Source: Enterococcus faecalis (lineage in GTDB: Bacteria > Bacillota > Bacilli > Lactobacillales > Enterococcaceae). Taken from it: a stretch of DNA of 64,000 bases. The notes below the pieces were generated by a model. It made no database searches and had not been told where the DNA came from. It worked only from the letters and a program-made list of their open reading frames with translations. Below, one piece after another: positions 38,013 through 46,987 of this stretch; the first letter of the stretch is position 1; every line of letters begins with the position of its first letter. The translations under genes were made by a program, and so were the position numbers. The DNA is taken from the NCBI RefSeq assembly GCF_029024925.1, contig NZ_CP118962.1, positions 2,534,001 through 2,598,000 on the forward strand. The letters are read 5' to 3'.

Positions 38013-38939
38013 TTATTTCTCTGGCTGAATATAGGGAACGATAGGTGCCGTTACGCCAATTGAAGCACCACGAACAAAAGGTTCATTTTGTAAGGCTTTG
38101 AAATTTTTGGTTTGTCCGGTAAGCATGACTCCCCAAATAGGTAATTTTTCGACTTTTTTATTTTTATTTTGTTGGATAAACTTTTGGCCTTCTTGGTTGT
38201 CAGCAAACATGGGGGATTTTTCTAAGGTTTCAAAAAAGTGTTGCTTGTCGTTTTCAGGATCAAATATTTCGTTGTGATCGTCCATGCTTAATTGAAAACC
38301 ATAAGGCAGCGTACCAGAAGGACCTTCTGCTTCATTAACCGTTTCGGAGTAAACATAGAGCCAAACTAAGTTGACATTGCTCGGTAACATTTTGCGGACT
38401 TCTTCATATGGATAAGGTTTATCAAAAGAAATCGCCACTTCCGCTACTTGGTTTTCCATTTTATCTAATTCACTTAATTCGTTTTTGATACCACCATAGT
38501 AATTGGTAATCGCTGGGTTATAAAAAGATGCTACTTTCTGCTTGGTTTGTCGGTTGTATTCATAAAAATTCTTAGAAGAATAATAGCTACCAGGATAGAC
38601 TTCATTCCAGTCAATCGAATTTCTGAAAAAGCTATATCTGCTACGTAAATTACTCCACTCCACCGTGTAACCATCAATATTTTTTGAACGATTGGTCACA
38701 ACTTCGCCCCCAAAAGGCGAACTATTAGCAATTACTTGGGAATCTAATTGAGTGTTTGGTGAAGCAATCATTTCTTGATCATTAATTACTTCTAGTAGGG
38801 TATGATAGTTTTTCGTCGAAAGTTTATCCATTCCCACAAAAAAACCGACAAACAATACAGCAAAACTAACAACGGTTATGGCACCAATCACGATAAATTG
38901 TTTTCTTTTCGCTTTACGAATACTTTTTTTTAAATCCAC
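38013..38939 (-). CDS. Membrane anti-sigma factor (sigma-factor regulator family)
   Basis: A 308-residue bitopic protein. The cytoplasmic stretch is short and basic (MDLKKSIRKAKRKQF), followed by one transmembrane helix (about residues 15-36) and a long extracytoplasmic part with the sigma-factor regulator N-terminal and C-terminal domains (for example LPSNVNLVWLYVYSETVNE about 190-208 and the WGVMLTGQTKNFKAL segment near 270). It starts two bases after the stop of the ECF sigma factor gene, so both are made together; this pairing is the usual evidence that it holds the sigma factor at the membrane and releases it on an envelope signal. The cytoplasmic part is too short for a classic anti-sigma domain, so the mechanism is uncertain. 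Confidence 0.75.
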   Translation of the reverse strand: MDLKKSIRKAKRKQFIVIGAITVVSFAVLFVGFFVGMDKLSTKNYHTLLEVINDQEMIASPNTQLDSQVIANSSPFGGEVVTNRSKNIDGYTVEWSNLRSRYSFFRNSIDWNEVYPGSYYSSKNFYEYNRQTKQKVASFYNPAITNYYGGIKNELSELDKMENQVAEVAISFDKPYPYEEVRKMLPSNVNLVWLYVYSETVNEAEGPSGTLPYGFQLSMDDHNEIFDPENDKQHFFETLEKSPMFADNQEGQKFIQQNKNKKVEKLPIWGVMLTGQTKNFKALQNEPFVRGASIGVTAPIVPYIQPEK

Positions 38940-38941
38940 TT

Positions 38942-39406
38942 CTATTCCTCCAGTTCTTTTTTTAATTTTTGACGTGTGCGATACAATTTTTTGCGAACAT
39001 TTTCAACAGATAATTCTAAAATCAACGCAATCTCGGCATACGATAATTGATAATAATATTTCAAAAGTACTAGTTCTTGTTCCTCATCTTTTAAGGAATC
39101 GATCAATAATAATAACTCTTGCCCTTCCATTTTTTCTATTGATTGCACAGGATGGCTGTTTGCCACAAAAGTGCGTTCTCGTTTCTTTTTTCGATACATC
39201 GTAATGTAGTAATTAAATGTTACTCGGAAAAACCACGGGCGTAGATTTTCTGATGTAATTTCAGGTAATATTGAAAAAATCGTTGTATACGTTTGCGACA
39301 CTGCATCTTGTGCATCTTCAAGACTTGCTCCTCGGCGAATCAAGACTTGGATGACTTCTTGCCCCAAAGAAAATAGTACTTCGTCAAAATTTGCCTCCTT
39401 TTTCAT
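38942..39406 (-). CDS. ECF-type RNA polymerase sigma factor
   Basis: A 154-residue group IV sigma factor when started at the ATG at 39406, which has AAAGGAG six to seven bases upstream; an earlier ATG at 39439 lacks it. Region 2 (DAQDAVSQTYTTIFSILPEI ... LRPWFFRVTFNYYITMYRKKKRE, about residues 27-75) and region 4 (LLKYYYQLSYAEIALILELSVENVRKKLYRTRQKLK, about 110-146) are both clear. The downstream gene encodes its probable membrane partner. No autoregulated promoter motif can be read with confidence upstream. Confidence 0.85.
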   Translation of the reverse strand: MKKEANFDEVLFSLGQEVIQVLIRRGASLEDAQDAVSQTYTTIFSILPEITSENLRPWFFRVTFNYYITMYRKKKRERTFVANSHPVQSIEKMEGQELLLLIDSLKDEEQELVLLKYYYQLSYAEIALILELSVENVRKKLYRTRQKLKKELEE

Positions 39407-39500
39407 CTGATTTCTCCTTTCACTTATACAACGTTTCAACTAGGGAAAAAGTGGACAGTCCTTCGTTCATTATTTTTATGTATTTTTTCTCTCAATAAAA

Positions 39501-39526
39501 AATACTCCTGCTTAGGCAGAAGCATT
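39501..39526 (-). terminator. Terminator of the DinB-family gene
   Basis: 11-base arms (39501-39511 and 39516-39526) with two G-U pairs in the minus-strand transcript and a 4-base loop; AAAAAA before and TTTTTT after on the minus strand. Confidence 0.75.
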
Positions 39527-39545
39527 TTTTGTTTTTGCTTATTTA

Positions 39546-40055
39546 TCATTTTCCAATGACTAATCTTCGTGTATAAACGGCTTGCCCAGAATGCATCACT
39601 GCATCATCAATCACTGAAACTAAACGCACTTGTCTAGTCACCGGCGGGGTCCAATTTTTATCAATCACGTCTGACAATTGTTCTTCTTTGATTTGGTCTA
39701 AATAGCTTTTGGTAAGTGCCACACTGGCAGCCAAATAGTCACTAAGCAATTGCTTTTCTGCCACCACGACTTTCGCCGCTTCCTCTGGTGTGTGATGCCA
39801 GTCTTCTGTTTCATCTGGCAAATCCAAGGCAAATTTTTCTGTCCAGTGTTGACTAAGCCATAACGGATCACTATGATTAAGTGCGGAAATTTGTAGGTCT
39901 AATTCTCTGGCTGTGTGCCACATCAGCCAAGTAACAGACTTGATTAATGGTGCGGGCATCGTGTTTGCTTCGGCAACGGTCATTTGCGCAAGTGTTTCTT
40001 CAAAACGTTCGTGCGCTCGGTCAAGGGTTTCACTAGAAAGTTGAGTGACTTTCAT
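39546..40055 (-). CDS. DinB-family protein
   Basis: A 169-residue four-helix-bundle protein of the DinB/YfiT-like superfamily. The metal-binding histidine in SVTWLMWHTARELD (about residues 40-53) and the later DAVMHSGQAVYTRRL (about 150-164) fit the triad of histidines found in the group. Members include metal-dependent thiol S-transferases, many induced by DNA damage, but the function of most is unknown. AGGAGGTATTTTT precedes the start. It stands alone and is divergent from the symporter gene. Confidence 0.8.
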   Translation of the reverse strand: MKVTQLSSETLDRAHERFEETLAQMTVAEANTMPAPLIKSVTWLMWHTARELDLQISALNHSDPLWLSQHWTEKFALDLPDETEDWHHTPEEAAKVVVAEKQLLSDYLAASVALTKSYLDQIKEEQLSDVIDKNWTPPVTRQVRLVSVIDDAVMHSGQAVYTRRLVIGK

Positions 40056-40212
40056 AAAAATACCTCCTTTGTGTTGGTGCCTGTTCTTTCGTTTCTATTT
40101 TCTATTATACTGCAAAAGAATACGTTGTAGTTCTTTTTTGGCTGCGGTATCTGCGGAAAGGGTAAAGATCACTTTCTTTCTTCAAAATAACACCCCCCTA
40201 AGTAAAAAAGAA

Positions 40213-40241
40213 TTGACAATTCTCGTAGTTTCCCTTAGTAT
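40213..40241 (+). promoter_or_regulatory. Promoter of the DAACS symporter leader
   Basis: TTGACA (40213-40218), 17-base spacer, TAGTAT (40236-40241). Transcription would start near 40248, giving a leader of about 150 nucleotides. Confidence 0.75.
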
Positions 40242-40249
40242 GTGGAAAA

Positions 40250-40364
40250 GTACCTTTAAGATAGTCCGAGAGGCTAACAAGGCAAAGTTCTGTAAAATTC
40301 TGTATTTTTGTATAGTGAATGATACGAGATGTCTTGCCCTTTTTTTGTGTGCAAGGCTTTTTTT
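40250..40364 (+). promoter_or_regulatory. PyrR-type attenuator leader (candidate)
   Basis: The leader holds AGTCCGAGAGGCT (40263-40275), close to the PyrR-binding loop consensus ARUCCNGNGAGGYU but one base shorter. It is enclosed by CCTT (40253-40256) and AAGG (40279-40282), which form a lower stem. A hairpin follows (GTCTTGC 40331-40337 with GCAAGGC 40351-40357) and seven T (40358-40364), a typical intrinsic terminator before the gene. GGCAA (40281-40285) can pair with TTGCC (40334-40338), a possible antiterminator that excludes both other structures. Confidence 0.65.
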
Positions 40365-40401
40365 GCGCGGTGCTTAATCAATTTATTTGGGAGGCAACAA
40401 A

Positions 40402-41790
40402 GTGGAAAAGAAAAAACGTGAAGTGAAAGGTATCTCATTTACCAAAAAAATGGTGATTTCATTGGTGGGAGGGTTAATCGTTGGGCTCGGCTTTTTATTT
40501 TTAAGAGAGCACCTTGTTCGCAGCAATCAAGGCGCTGTGTGGCAGACAATCAATCAGATTCTTTTCCAAGATATTTCAGACCCTGAAAAAGGACAATCTG
40601 CGATTGGGCTTTTCTATATTATTGGTCAACTATTTATCAACGGCCTACAATTAGTGATTTTGCCGATGGTCTTTACTTCAATTACTTTAGCCATTTGTCA
40701 TATTACCGATACGCAAAAATTAGGACGAATTTCCTATAAAACAATTTTTGGCTTTTTATCGATGTCACTGATTGCTCTATTAACGGCAGGAATTGTGGGC
40801 TATAGCGTATATTTAACTGGCGCTTTTAATGTGTCGTTATCTGAAACGCTAGCTCCTGTCGAAGTAAGTACGAGCGGCAACCCATTAATGGTGATAGTCA
40901 ATGCTGTCACGAAAAATATCGGTTCTGCATTTAGCGACAATGGTGCGATTTTAGCTGTTGTTGTGTTGGCAGTGATTACTGGTTTATGTATTAATGCATT
41001 AGGGGATAAAATTCGTGTTTTCAAAAAATTAATTGAAGAAGTCAATGCGATGGTCACGTTATTTTTAACCTTTGTAATTACTAAATTTGCTCCTATTGCC
41101 GTCTTTATGTTGTTAGTTCGGACGTTTGCTTCTTACGGGATTGATTATTTAAAACCAGCGTTAGTCTACGTCGTAACAACGACAGCGACGCTCTTAGCCT
41201 TTTTGATGATCGGTTACCCATTATTTATCTTATTTGCGACAAAATTAAATCCTGTTCCTTTTATTAAAAAGATTATGAAAGTTGTGGTCTTTGGATTTTC
41301 TACTTCTTCTTCGGCAGCCACTTTACCGTTAAATACAAAAACAACGGTTGAAGAGTTAGGTGTCGACAGCGATGTTGCCGCCTTTGTCTTGCCGTTAGGA
41401 ATGACTATTAATATGAACGGCACAGCGATTATGCAAGTAATTGCGGCTATTTTTGTGGCGGGCGTAGCTGGTTATGAAGTGACACCAGCTAATATTGCCT
41501 TGATTGCCATTTTAGCTTTAATGTCATCTATTGGTACACCGGCGGCACCTGGCGCTGGCGGAATTATCCTTTTCACTATTTTAACTGGTTTAAACTATAA
41601 CAATGAGATTGCGATTGCGACGTATTCATTGATTTTAGCCATTAATCGTCCAATCGAAATGCTCGTTACTAGCCTAAACGTGGTTGGTGATAGCGCCACT
41701 GCGATTTATGTCGCACATTCGGAAGATTTGTTGGATGAAGCCACTTATCTGACTGATGTCGCTGACTTGCAAAATGCGGAAGCGGAGTAA
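40402..41790 (+). CDS. Dicarboxylate/amino acid:cation symporter (DAACS family), possibly pyrimidine-regulated
   Basis: A secondary transporter of about 462 residues with eight or more membrane helices. Family hallmarks are FGFSTSSSAATLPLNT (serine-rich re-entrant loop, about residues 295-310), FVLPLGMTINMNGTAI (about 329-344) and the second loop with IGTPAAPGAGGI (about 381-392). DAACS members import glutamate, aspartate or C4-dicarboxylates with Na+ or H+; DctA of this family also carries orotate. I chose the GTG at 40402 because GGGAGG lies seven bases upstream. A PyrR-like leader suggests uptake of a pyrimidine precursor such as aspartate or orotate (inferred). Confidence 0.88.
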   Translation: MEKKKREVKGISFTKKMVISLVGGLIVGLGFLFLREHLVRSNQGAVWQTINQILFQDISDPEKGQSAIGLFYIIGQLFINGLQLVILPMVFTSITLAICHITDTQKLGRISYKTIFGFLSMSLIALLTAGIVGYSVYLTGAFNVSLSETLAPVEVSTSGNPLMVIVNAVTKNIGSAFSDNGAILAVVVLAVITGLCINALGDKIRVFKKLIEEVNAMVTLFLTFVITKFAPIAVFMLLVRTFASYGIDYLKPALVYVVTTTATLLAFLMIGYPLFILFATKLNPVPFIKKIMKVVVFGFSTSSSAATLPLNTKTTVEELGVDSDVAAFVLPLGMTINMNGTAIMQVIAAIFVAGVAGYEVTPANIALIAILALMSSIGTPAAPGAGGIILFTILTGLNYNNEIAIATYSLILAINRPIEMLVTSLNVVGDSATAIYVAHSEDLLDEATYLTDVADLQNAEAE

Positions 41791-41796
41791 TTAATG

Positions 41797-41831
41797 AAAA
41801 AGCAGACTTCTTGTATGGAAGTCTGCTTTTT
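41797..41831. terminator. Bidirectional terminator between the symporter and lyase genes
   Basis: 14-bp perfect arms (41797-41810 and 41818-41831), 7-base loop, A-run to the left and T-run to the right. Confidence 0.9.
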
Positions 41832-41860
41832 TATTATGTTTTTAGTGAATCCGTAATTTT

Positions 41861-44800
41861 TTACTTCTTCGATTTACTTTTACGAAAAACTAAAAGACAC
41901 CCACTGGCGATAACTAGAAGACCAATAATCACAAGCGCGATTGATTTCTTTTCTCCTGTGCTCGGTAAAAATTGGCTAGCTTTTCTGAAACCACCTTGGC
42001 TTGATGGCTTAACTTGTTTCGTACCAGTTTGATCAACTCCTGTACTAGTATTTAAGTGTCCATTATTCCCCCCATTTTTTTGCTCCTTTTTATTTTCCCC
42101 ACTATTTTTCAATGTTAATTGCTTCACTGCCGAACGTAACTCTGTTTCTGCTTGGTCTACTTCTGCTTGCGTTGCTGTTGTTTGATCTGCCACAGTTTGT
42201 GCTTGTTTCAATGCTTCGCTGTAGACTTTCCAGCTGCTTGCGGTGTAGTCTTTTTCTTGGTGTTTCTCGTTTTCTTTGATGATTTTCAACAAGTTGGTTT
42301 TATCTACTTCTTTAGTTGGCACTTTTACCAATTGCTTCACTGCCGAGCGTAGTTTTGCTTCTGCTTGGTCTACTTCTGCTTGCGTTGCTGTTGCTTGATC
42401 TACCACAGTTTGTGCTTGTTTCAATGCTTCGCTGTAGGCTTTCCAGCTACTTGCGGTGTAGTCTTTTTCTTGGTTTTTCTCGTTTTCTTTGATGATTTTC
42501 AACAAGTCGGTTTTATCTACTTCTTTAGTTGGCACTTTTACCAATTGCTTCACTGCCGAACGTAACTCTGTTTCTGCTTGGTCTACTTCTGCTTGTGTCG
42601 CTGTTGTTTGATCTGCCACAGTTTGCGCTTGTTTCAGTGCTTCGCTGTAGGCTTTCCAGCTACTTGCGGTGTAGTCTTTTTCTTGGTGTTTCTCGTTTTC
42701 TTTGATGATTTTCAACAAGTTGGTTTTATCTACTTCTTTGGTTGGTACTTTTACCAATTGCTTCACTGCCGAGCGTAGTTTTGCTTCTGCTTGGTCTACT
42801 TCTGCTTGCGTTGCTGTTGTTTGATCTGCCACAGTTTGTGCTTGTTTCAATGCTTCGCTGTAGACTTTCCAGCTGCTTGCGGTGTAGTCTTTTTCTTGGT
42901 GTTTCTCGTTTTCTTTGATGATTTTCAACAAGTTGGTTTTATCTACTTCTTTAGTTGGCACTTTTACCAATTGCTTCACTGCCGAGCGTAGTTTTGCTTC
43001 TGCTTGGTCTACTTCTGCTTGCGTTGCTGTTGCTTGATCTACCACAGTTTGTGCTTGTTTCAATGCTTCGCTGTAGACTTTCCAGCTGCTTGCGGTGTAG
43101 TCTTTTTCTTGGTGTTTCTCGTTTTCTTTGATGATTTTCAACAAGTTGGTTTTATCTACTTCTTTAGTTGGCACTTTTACCAATTGCTTCACTGCCGAAC
43201 GTAACTCTGTTTCTGCTTGGTCTACTTCTGCTTGTGTCGCTGTTGTTTGATCTGCCACAGTTTGCGCTTGTTTCAGTGCTTCGCTGTAGGCTTTCCAGCT
43301 GCTTGCGGTGTAATCTTTTTCTTGGTGTTCTTTTTGTTCCTGAATTAATTTTTCTAACGCTTCTTTCGTTACTTCAGGAGTTGTTTTAACAGTGATTGAA
43401 CGCGAGCTGCCATTTAACCCCGCACTATTTAAAGTGATAATATTTTGGTCAACAGAAATTTCTGGGTCCGCTGCGACTACTTCAAGAATGCCCTTATCAA
43501 ATTCAATAGAAACGGATGCATTATTTTGTAAAGGATTCGCAAGAGTTAAGCGATAAGCACCGTTATCAATTTTTTCTGAAATAACCGACATTGGATCATA
43601 CGCATACAGTCCTGCAATTTCTTGGTCATTATTCCATGTATTCATCATGACATAATTACCTGCTTCAATGGCTTGTAAGTTTGCTGTATTTTCTAGAACA
43701 GTATAGCCTTTGTTTTTAGAAAGAGCTGCGATTTCTTCATTCGTTTTCCCAACCACTGTTAAATATTCGTAAGTACCATTTTCAACAGTCTTGCCATAAT
43801 TTTTACTAATTTTAGCAAATGTATTTGTATAGGTTTTATAATTAACAAAGTATTCGTTAATATCTCCGTAGCGACCAGAGCGTTCTTCTATTTGAACATC
43901 AAGCGTATTCATTGAATTAGGAAAAACATAGCCAATGTTATTCAATGGATTCGCTGCGCTTAAACTAATCCAAGAATTATCTTTGTCTGAACCTTGGTTA
44001 AGCTTCACTTCCTGTGGATGAATCATCCGATTATCGAGGATTGTTTCAATCGAAGCATCTGTCGTACCAGTAATGCCACTTCCCAAATTAATGATTTGAC
44101 CATCTAATAAGAACCAAGATTTTTTAGCAACTAAGTTCATTCCTTCATTACTTTTATCTAAAAACATTCCTATAGAGGCAACCTGTCCATTATTTGAGCC
44201 ACCTACCCATGACTGGGGACTGCGTTTCCCTGTATAAGCACCATTTGCCAATTCTCTTGTGTCAACTGTCGTTCCTGGTAATCGATATGGATCGATCGTT
44301 GCCCAGTATCCTTCATCAAACTGAGCAAAGTCTTGATTGTATAAATAAAGCATGCCGTCTGCTGTATGCCAGCCTTTTTTATTTTCCGTATTCCCAAATT
44401 CATAGTTTCCGACACGTTGTGAATACATACTAATACCCACCGCATATTCGTTATTTTTCTGTAGAACTCGATCCATCGAACCATATACATTTAAAGATTG
44501 CATTGGTGTCGCTTGGGCAGGTGACGCACTATTCACTACATTTTTCAAGTCAATTAACGCTTCAAAATCTCTTGGTTTTTTAAAGAAATGATAGTATGAC
44601 CCACTTTGTTGAAGCCATGTTTGGATAGATGTATAAATGTCATTTCTTAAATTTTCTGGTGCAAATTTTGCAATTAAGGTTAAATTAGCTATTGTTTCTT
44701 TACCCGATTCAAACTCTGTAGTAAAAGGATTCGTTTCTGGCGCTCTGGAAATACTTCTACCAGAAACCATCGATGGCATTTTTCCATTTACCATTAATTG

Positions 44801-46405
44801 TAAGTAACCTTTATCAACAACATTAAATAAATTACTAATGTTAGGGTCATTCATCTCCCAGTCGGAACCTTGTAAAATAGTCTGAATTCGTCCAAACCCT
44901 TTTAGCAACTCATTCCCGTAACTGCCGTTGTACGGAAAATAACCATGTTGAATCAAGGAACCATCAGGATATAAGCCATCACCAGAGGAAACACTTTTTA
45001 AAACGGACGGAACAGCTTCTTGTACTTGTACTAGGCGTTGATTATCTTCTAACAAAAGTCCAGTACCTAAAACGGTGATTGAAATATCTGTTAAGTTAGC
45101 CCCTGTTGCACGATAAATTGGCCATTGTATGTTTGGATCTTTTGCATACAGCATCAGCGGAGCAGTAAATTTATTTAATTTTTCTGCATCTGTATTCAAT
45201 AGGTCATCATGTAATAAAATCAATGTATCTGTTAGCGGCTGCGCGGAACCAATTTGCCAATCCCACCAGTTACCTGTGTAATACGTTCCATTGTATTTTT
45301 TTGTATCAATCATAAATTCAATGCCTTTAACAATCGCATCATAAACTTCCGGTTTTTCAAAAAGCTCACTTGATGGTTCATAGTAGCCTAACGCTAATTT
45401 TTTAATATTGGTAAATTGAGTCGTGTAATCAGCAGACACTGTATCCGATGGTTTTCGTTCCCACAGATACCCACGATCTGCTGCTTGATTAAGCGTTTGC
45501 CACAATGCTAAACTCTCCGTAGCAATCTGGGCACGATACTGTTGCACATCTGCATCGTTATCATACTGCGTTGTACCTAACAATCGCATTTTCCATTTTG
45601 CTCGCATTTCCGCATATTGTTTATTTTCTGCTACAACAGTCACAGGAATTGTATCACTAATTTCTGTTCCTTTAATTTTGACTGTTACCTTCGCTTCACC
45701 ACTCTTAACTGCTGTTAAATTACCCGTTTGGTCAACCGTCACAATAGTAGGATCACTACTTGACCACTCAATCTGATCTTCTGTAATATCTACTCCAGCT
45801 GGTGACACTTCAAAGGCTAGCTGTTGCTTTCTTTTTTCACTAATAGTCAGGTTCTCTGTTAAAAGTTTAATCGCTTCTGGCAGTCGTTTTTTTTCATATG
45901 CTTCAAACGAAATAATACTTGAACTGTAAAATTGCTTATTTGTGTGTTGCCACATTTTCATCTGCTGATATTTTACAAAACGTGCTTGTACATTATTGCC
46001 ATCAATATATTTTTTAGTAGGTTGGCCACCTTGCCCATTCTCTTCTTTAAAGATAGATTGATAGCTTTCACCATCTGTTGAAACTAAGATTTCATACACA
46101 GGACTTTCTGCATGCAACTGTAAAACGAGTTCGCCAATGTTTTTTACTTCACCCAAATCAACAATTAACCATTGTTCATCTTGCTTATCAGCGGACCAGC
46201 GTGTTGTTTCATCGCCATCGACAGCTTTTTCGCCAACAAATTGAGGGTATTTCCAATTCTCTCCAATTTTTCCTCCTTCTACACCAGAATATGTCACTTC
46301 TTTTTGTAAAAATAAATCAGTTATTTCTTCTGCAGATGCACTCATCGCAGTTAGCGAGAAGCCTGTAAGCATGAAAGCAACAACGACTATTATTTTTTTA
46401 ATCAT
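41861..46405 (-). CDS. LPXTG-anchored polysaccharide lyase family 8 (hyaluronate-lyase type) with FIVAR repeats
   Basis: A surface enzyme of about 1514 residues. I start it at the ATG at 46405 (GGGG five bases upstream), giving a signal peptide ending near SASA. Then come an F5/8-type carbohydrate-binding domain (about residues 30-165), a Big_2-like domain (about 175-260), the PL8 alpha/alpha toroid (about 270-640) with NWWDWQIG and LIQHGYFPYNGSYGNELL (catalytic Asn, His, Tyr region) and the Arg in SMVSGRSISR, the central beta-sandwich (about 650-890), six FIVAR repeats (about 1005-1430), LPSTGEKK and a C-terminal membrane anchor. It would split hyaluronan or a similar glycan by beta-elimination, bound to the wall by sortase. 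The promoter carries a strong cre site. Confidence 0.92.
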   Translation of the reverse strand: MIKKIIVVVAFMLTGFSLTAMSASAEEITDLFLQKEVTYSGVEGGKIGENWKYPQFVGEKAVDGDETTRWSADKQDEQWLIVDLGEVKNIGELVLQLHAESPVYEILVSTDGESYQSIFKEENGQGGQPTKKYIDGNNVQARFVKYQQMKMWQHTNKQFYSSSIISFEAYEKKRLPEAIKLLTENLTISEKRKQQLAFEVSPAGVDITEDQIEWSSSDPTIVTVDQTGNLTAVKSGEAKVTVKIKGTEISDTIPVTVVAENKQYAEMRAKWKMRLLGTTQYDNDADVQQYRAQIATESLALWQTLNQAADRGYLWERKPSDTVSADYTTQFTNIKKLALGYYEPSSELFEKPEVYDAIVKGIEFMIDTKKYNGTYYTGNWWDWQIGSAQPLTDTLILLHDDLLNTDAEKLNKFTAPLMLYAKDPNIQWPIYRATGANLTDISITVLGTGLLLEDNQRLVQVQEAVPSVLKSVSSGDGLYPDGSLIQHGYFPYNGSYGNELLKGFGRIQTILQGSDWEMNDPNISNLFNVVDKGYLQLMVNGKMPSMVSGRSISRAPETNPFTTEFESGKETIANLTLIAKFAPENLRNDIYTSIQTWLQQSGSYYHFFKKPRDFEALIDLKNVVNSASPAQATPMQSLNVYGSMDRVLQKNNEYAVGISMYSQRVGNYEFGNTENKKGWHTADGMLYLYNQDFAQFDEGYWATIDPYRLPGTTVDTRELANGAYTGKRSPQSWVGGSNNGQVASIGMFLDKSNEGMNLVAKKSWFLLDGQIINLGSGITGTTDASIETILDNRMIHPQEVKLNQGSDKDNSWISLSAANPLNNIGYVFPNSMNTLDVQIEERSGRYGDINEYFVNYKTYTNTFAKISKNYGKTVENGTYEYLTVVGKTNEEIAALSKNKGYTVLENTANLQAIEAGNYVMMNTWNNDQEIAGLYAYDPMSVISEKIDNGAYRLTLANPLQNNASVSIEFDKGILEVVAADPEISVDQNIITLNSAGLNGSSRSITVKTTPEVTKEALEKLIQEQKEHQEKDYTASSWKAYSEALKQAQTVADQTTATQAEVDQAETELRSAVKQLVKVPTKEVDKTNLLKIIKENEKHQEKDYTASSWKVYSEALKQAQTVVDQATATQAEVDQAEAKLRSAVKQLVKVPTKEVDKTNLLKIIKENEKHQEKDYTASSWKVYSEALKQAQTVADQTTATQAEVDQAEAKLRSAVKQLVKVPTKEVDKTNLLKIIKENEKHQEKDYTASSWKAYSEALKQAQTVADQTTATQAEVDQAETELRSAVKQLVKVPTKEVDKTDLLKIIKENEKNQEKDYTASSWKAYSEALKQAQTVVDQATATQAEVDQAEAKLRSAVKQLVKVPTKEVDKTNLLKIIKENEKHQEKDYTASSWKVYSEALKQAQTVADQTTATQAEVDQAETELRSAVKQLTLKNSGENKKEQKNGGNNGHLNTSTGVDQTGTKQVKPSSQGGFRKASQFLPSTGEKKSIALVIIGLLVIASGCLLVFRKSKSKK
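42115..43392 (-). repeat. Six tandem 213-bp FIVAR-coding repeats
   Basis: The repeat unit is 71 residues (213 bp). Copies start EKHQEKDYTASSWK and continue SEALKQAQTV and QAEVDQAE; they differ at only a few positions (K/A before YSEAL, VADQTTA or VVDQATA, ETEL or EAKL). The first copy has a different N-terminal third and the last a different end. Exact copy number in an assembly of this region deserves care because the units are longer than short reads. Confidence 0.93.
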
Positions 46406-46514
46406 ATTTTTCCCCATATCTTTCTATTTTTAAGCAACCAATCCGACTTTTCCAAACACTTTTTTCTGATAATTTAATCAACTTCCTCCTCTACTAAGTA
46501 TTCTATATAAAAAT

Positions 46515-46568
46515 TAGGCATGAAAAGACAACCTAAAGTAATTACTTCAGACAGACTTTTCATGCCTA
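46515..46568 (-). promoter_or_regulatory. Leader hairpin of the polysaccharide lyase mRNA
   Basis: Perfect 13-bp arms (46515-46527 and 46556-46568) with a 28-base loop that itself holds the palindrome AAGTAATTACTT. On the minus strand five T follow two bases after the stem, so it may act as an attenuator or as a 5' stabilising hairpin. It lies inside the predicted 5' untranslated region. Confidence 0.5.
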
Positions 46569-46590
46569 GTTTTCCCTAGTCACATGAAAT

Positions 46591-46619
46591 ATTATACATG
46601 TTTACGCTTTCACTTTAAG
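46591..46619 (-). promoter_or_regulatory. cre-overlapped promoter of the polysaccharide lyase gene
   Basis: On the minus strand TATAAT (46596-46591) preceded at 17 bases by a weak CTTAAA (46619-46614). The spacer holds TGAAAGCGTAAACA (46612-46599), 13 of 14 matches to the cre consensus, so CcpA binding would block RNA polymerase. Confidence 0.7.
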
Positions 46620-46795
46620 GTAATTTTTGGTTACTGTCAATAGCGTTTTCTTCATTAAAGAGCTTATTCAACTTTTCACGTTAAAAATATTGATTTTTAT
46701 GATAATCCCTTAATTTTTTCTCATTTTAAAATAATAATTATGGGTGCTGAACCTGTTTCTGAGGCACAACAATCGGACAATTTTTTTGAAAAAAC
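46620..46795. other. Intergenic stretch without recognised gene
   Basis: Between the lyase promoter and the rlmH terminator. No open frame with a ribosome binding site was seen; it is AT-rich without clear repeats. Confidence 0.5.
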
Positions 46796-46830
46796 GAGAG
46801 GAATGACCATTGTTTTTTGCCATTCCTCTC
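46796..46830 (-). terminator. Probable rlmH terminator
   Basis: 10-bp perfect arms (46796-46805 and 46821-46830), 15-base loop, followed on the minus strand by GTTTTTTC. It is about 160 bases beyond the rlmH stop codon. Confidence 0.6.
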
Positions 46831-46987
46831 ATTTTTATTTATTGTTTGAACGGTAACGTTGCTCTCAAACCAGTTTGATTGAATTTTTTTATTTTCTATC
46901 AGACAAACAGACTAAAGATATTTTACTTCATATATTTTTCAAGTAATGACTTGATTCATAGAACTTACTGAGCAACCAGCCTACTTC

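Noticed and set aside
42152-43204. Five 66-residue open frames spaced 213 bases apart on the plus strand
   Set aside because: They are antisense shadows of the FIVAR repeats of the lyase gene, with no ribosome binding sites of their own.
42115-43392. CRISPR-like array
   Set aside because: The 213-bp units are continuous coding repeats without unique spacers, and no cas genes are present.
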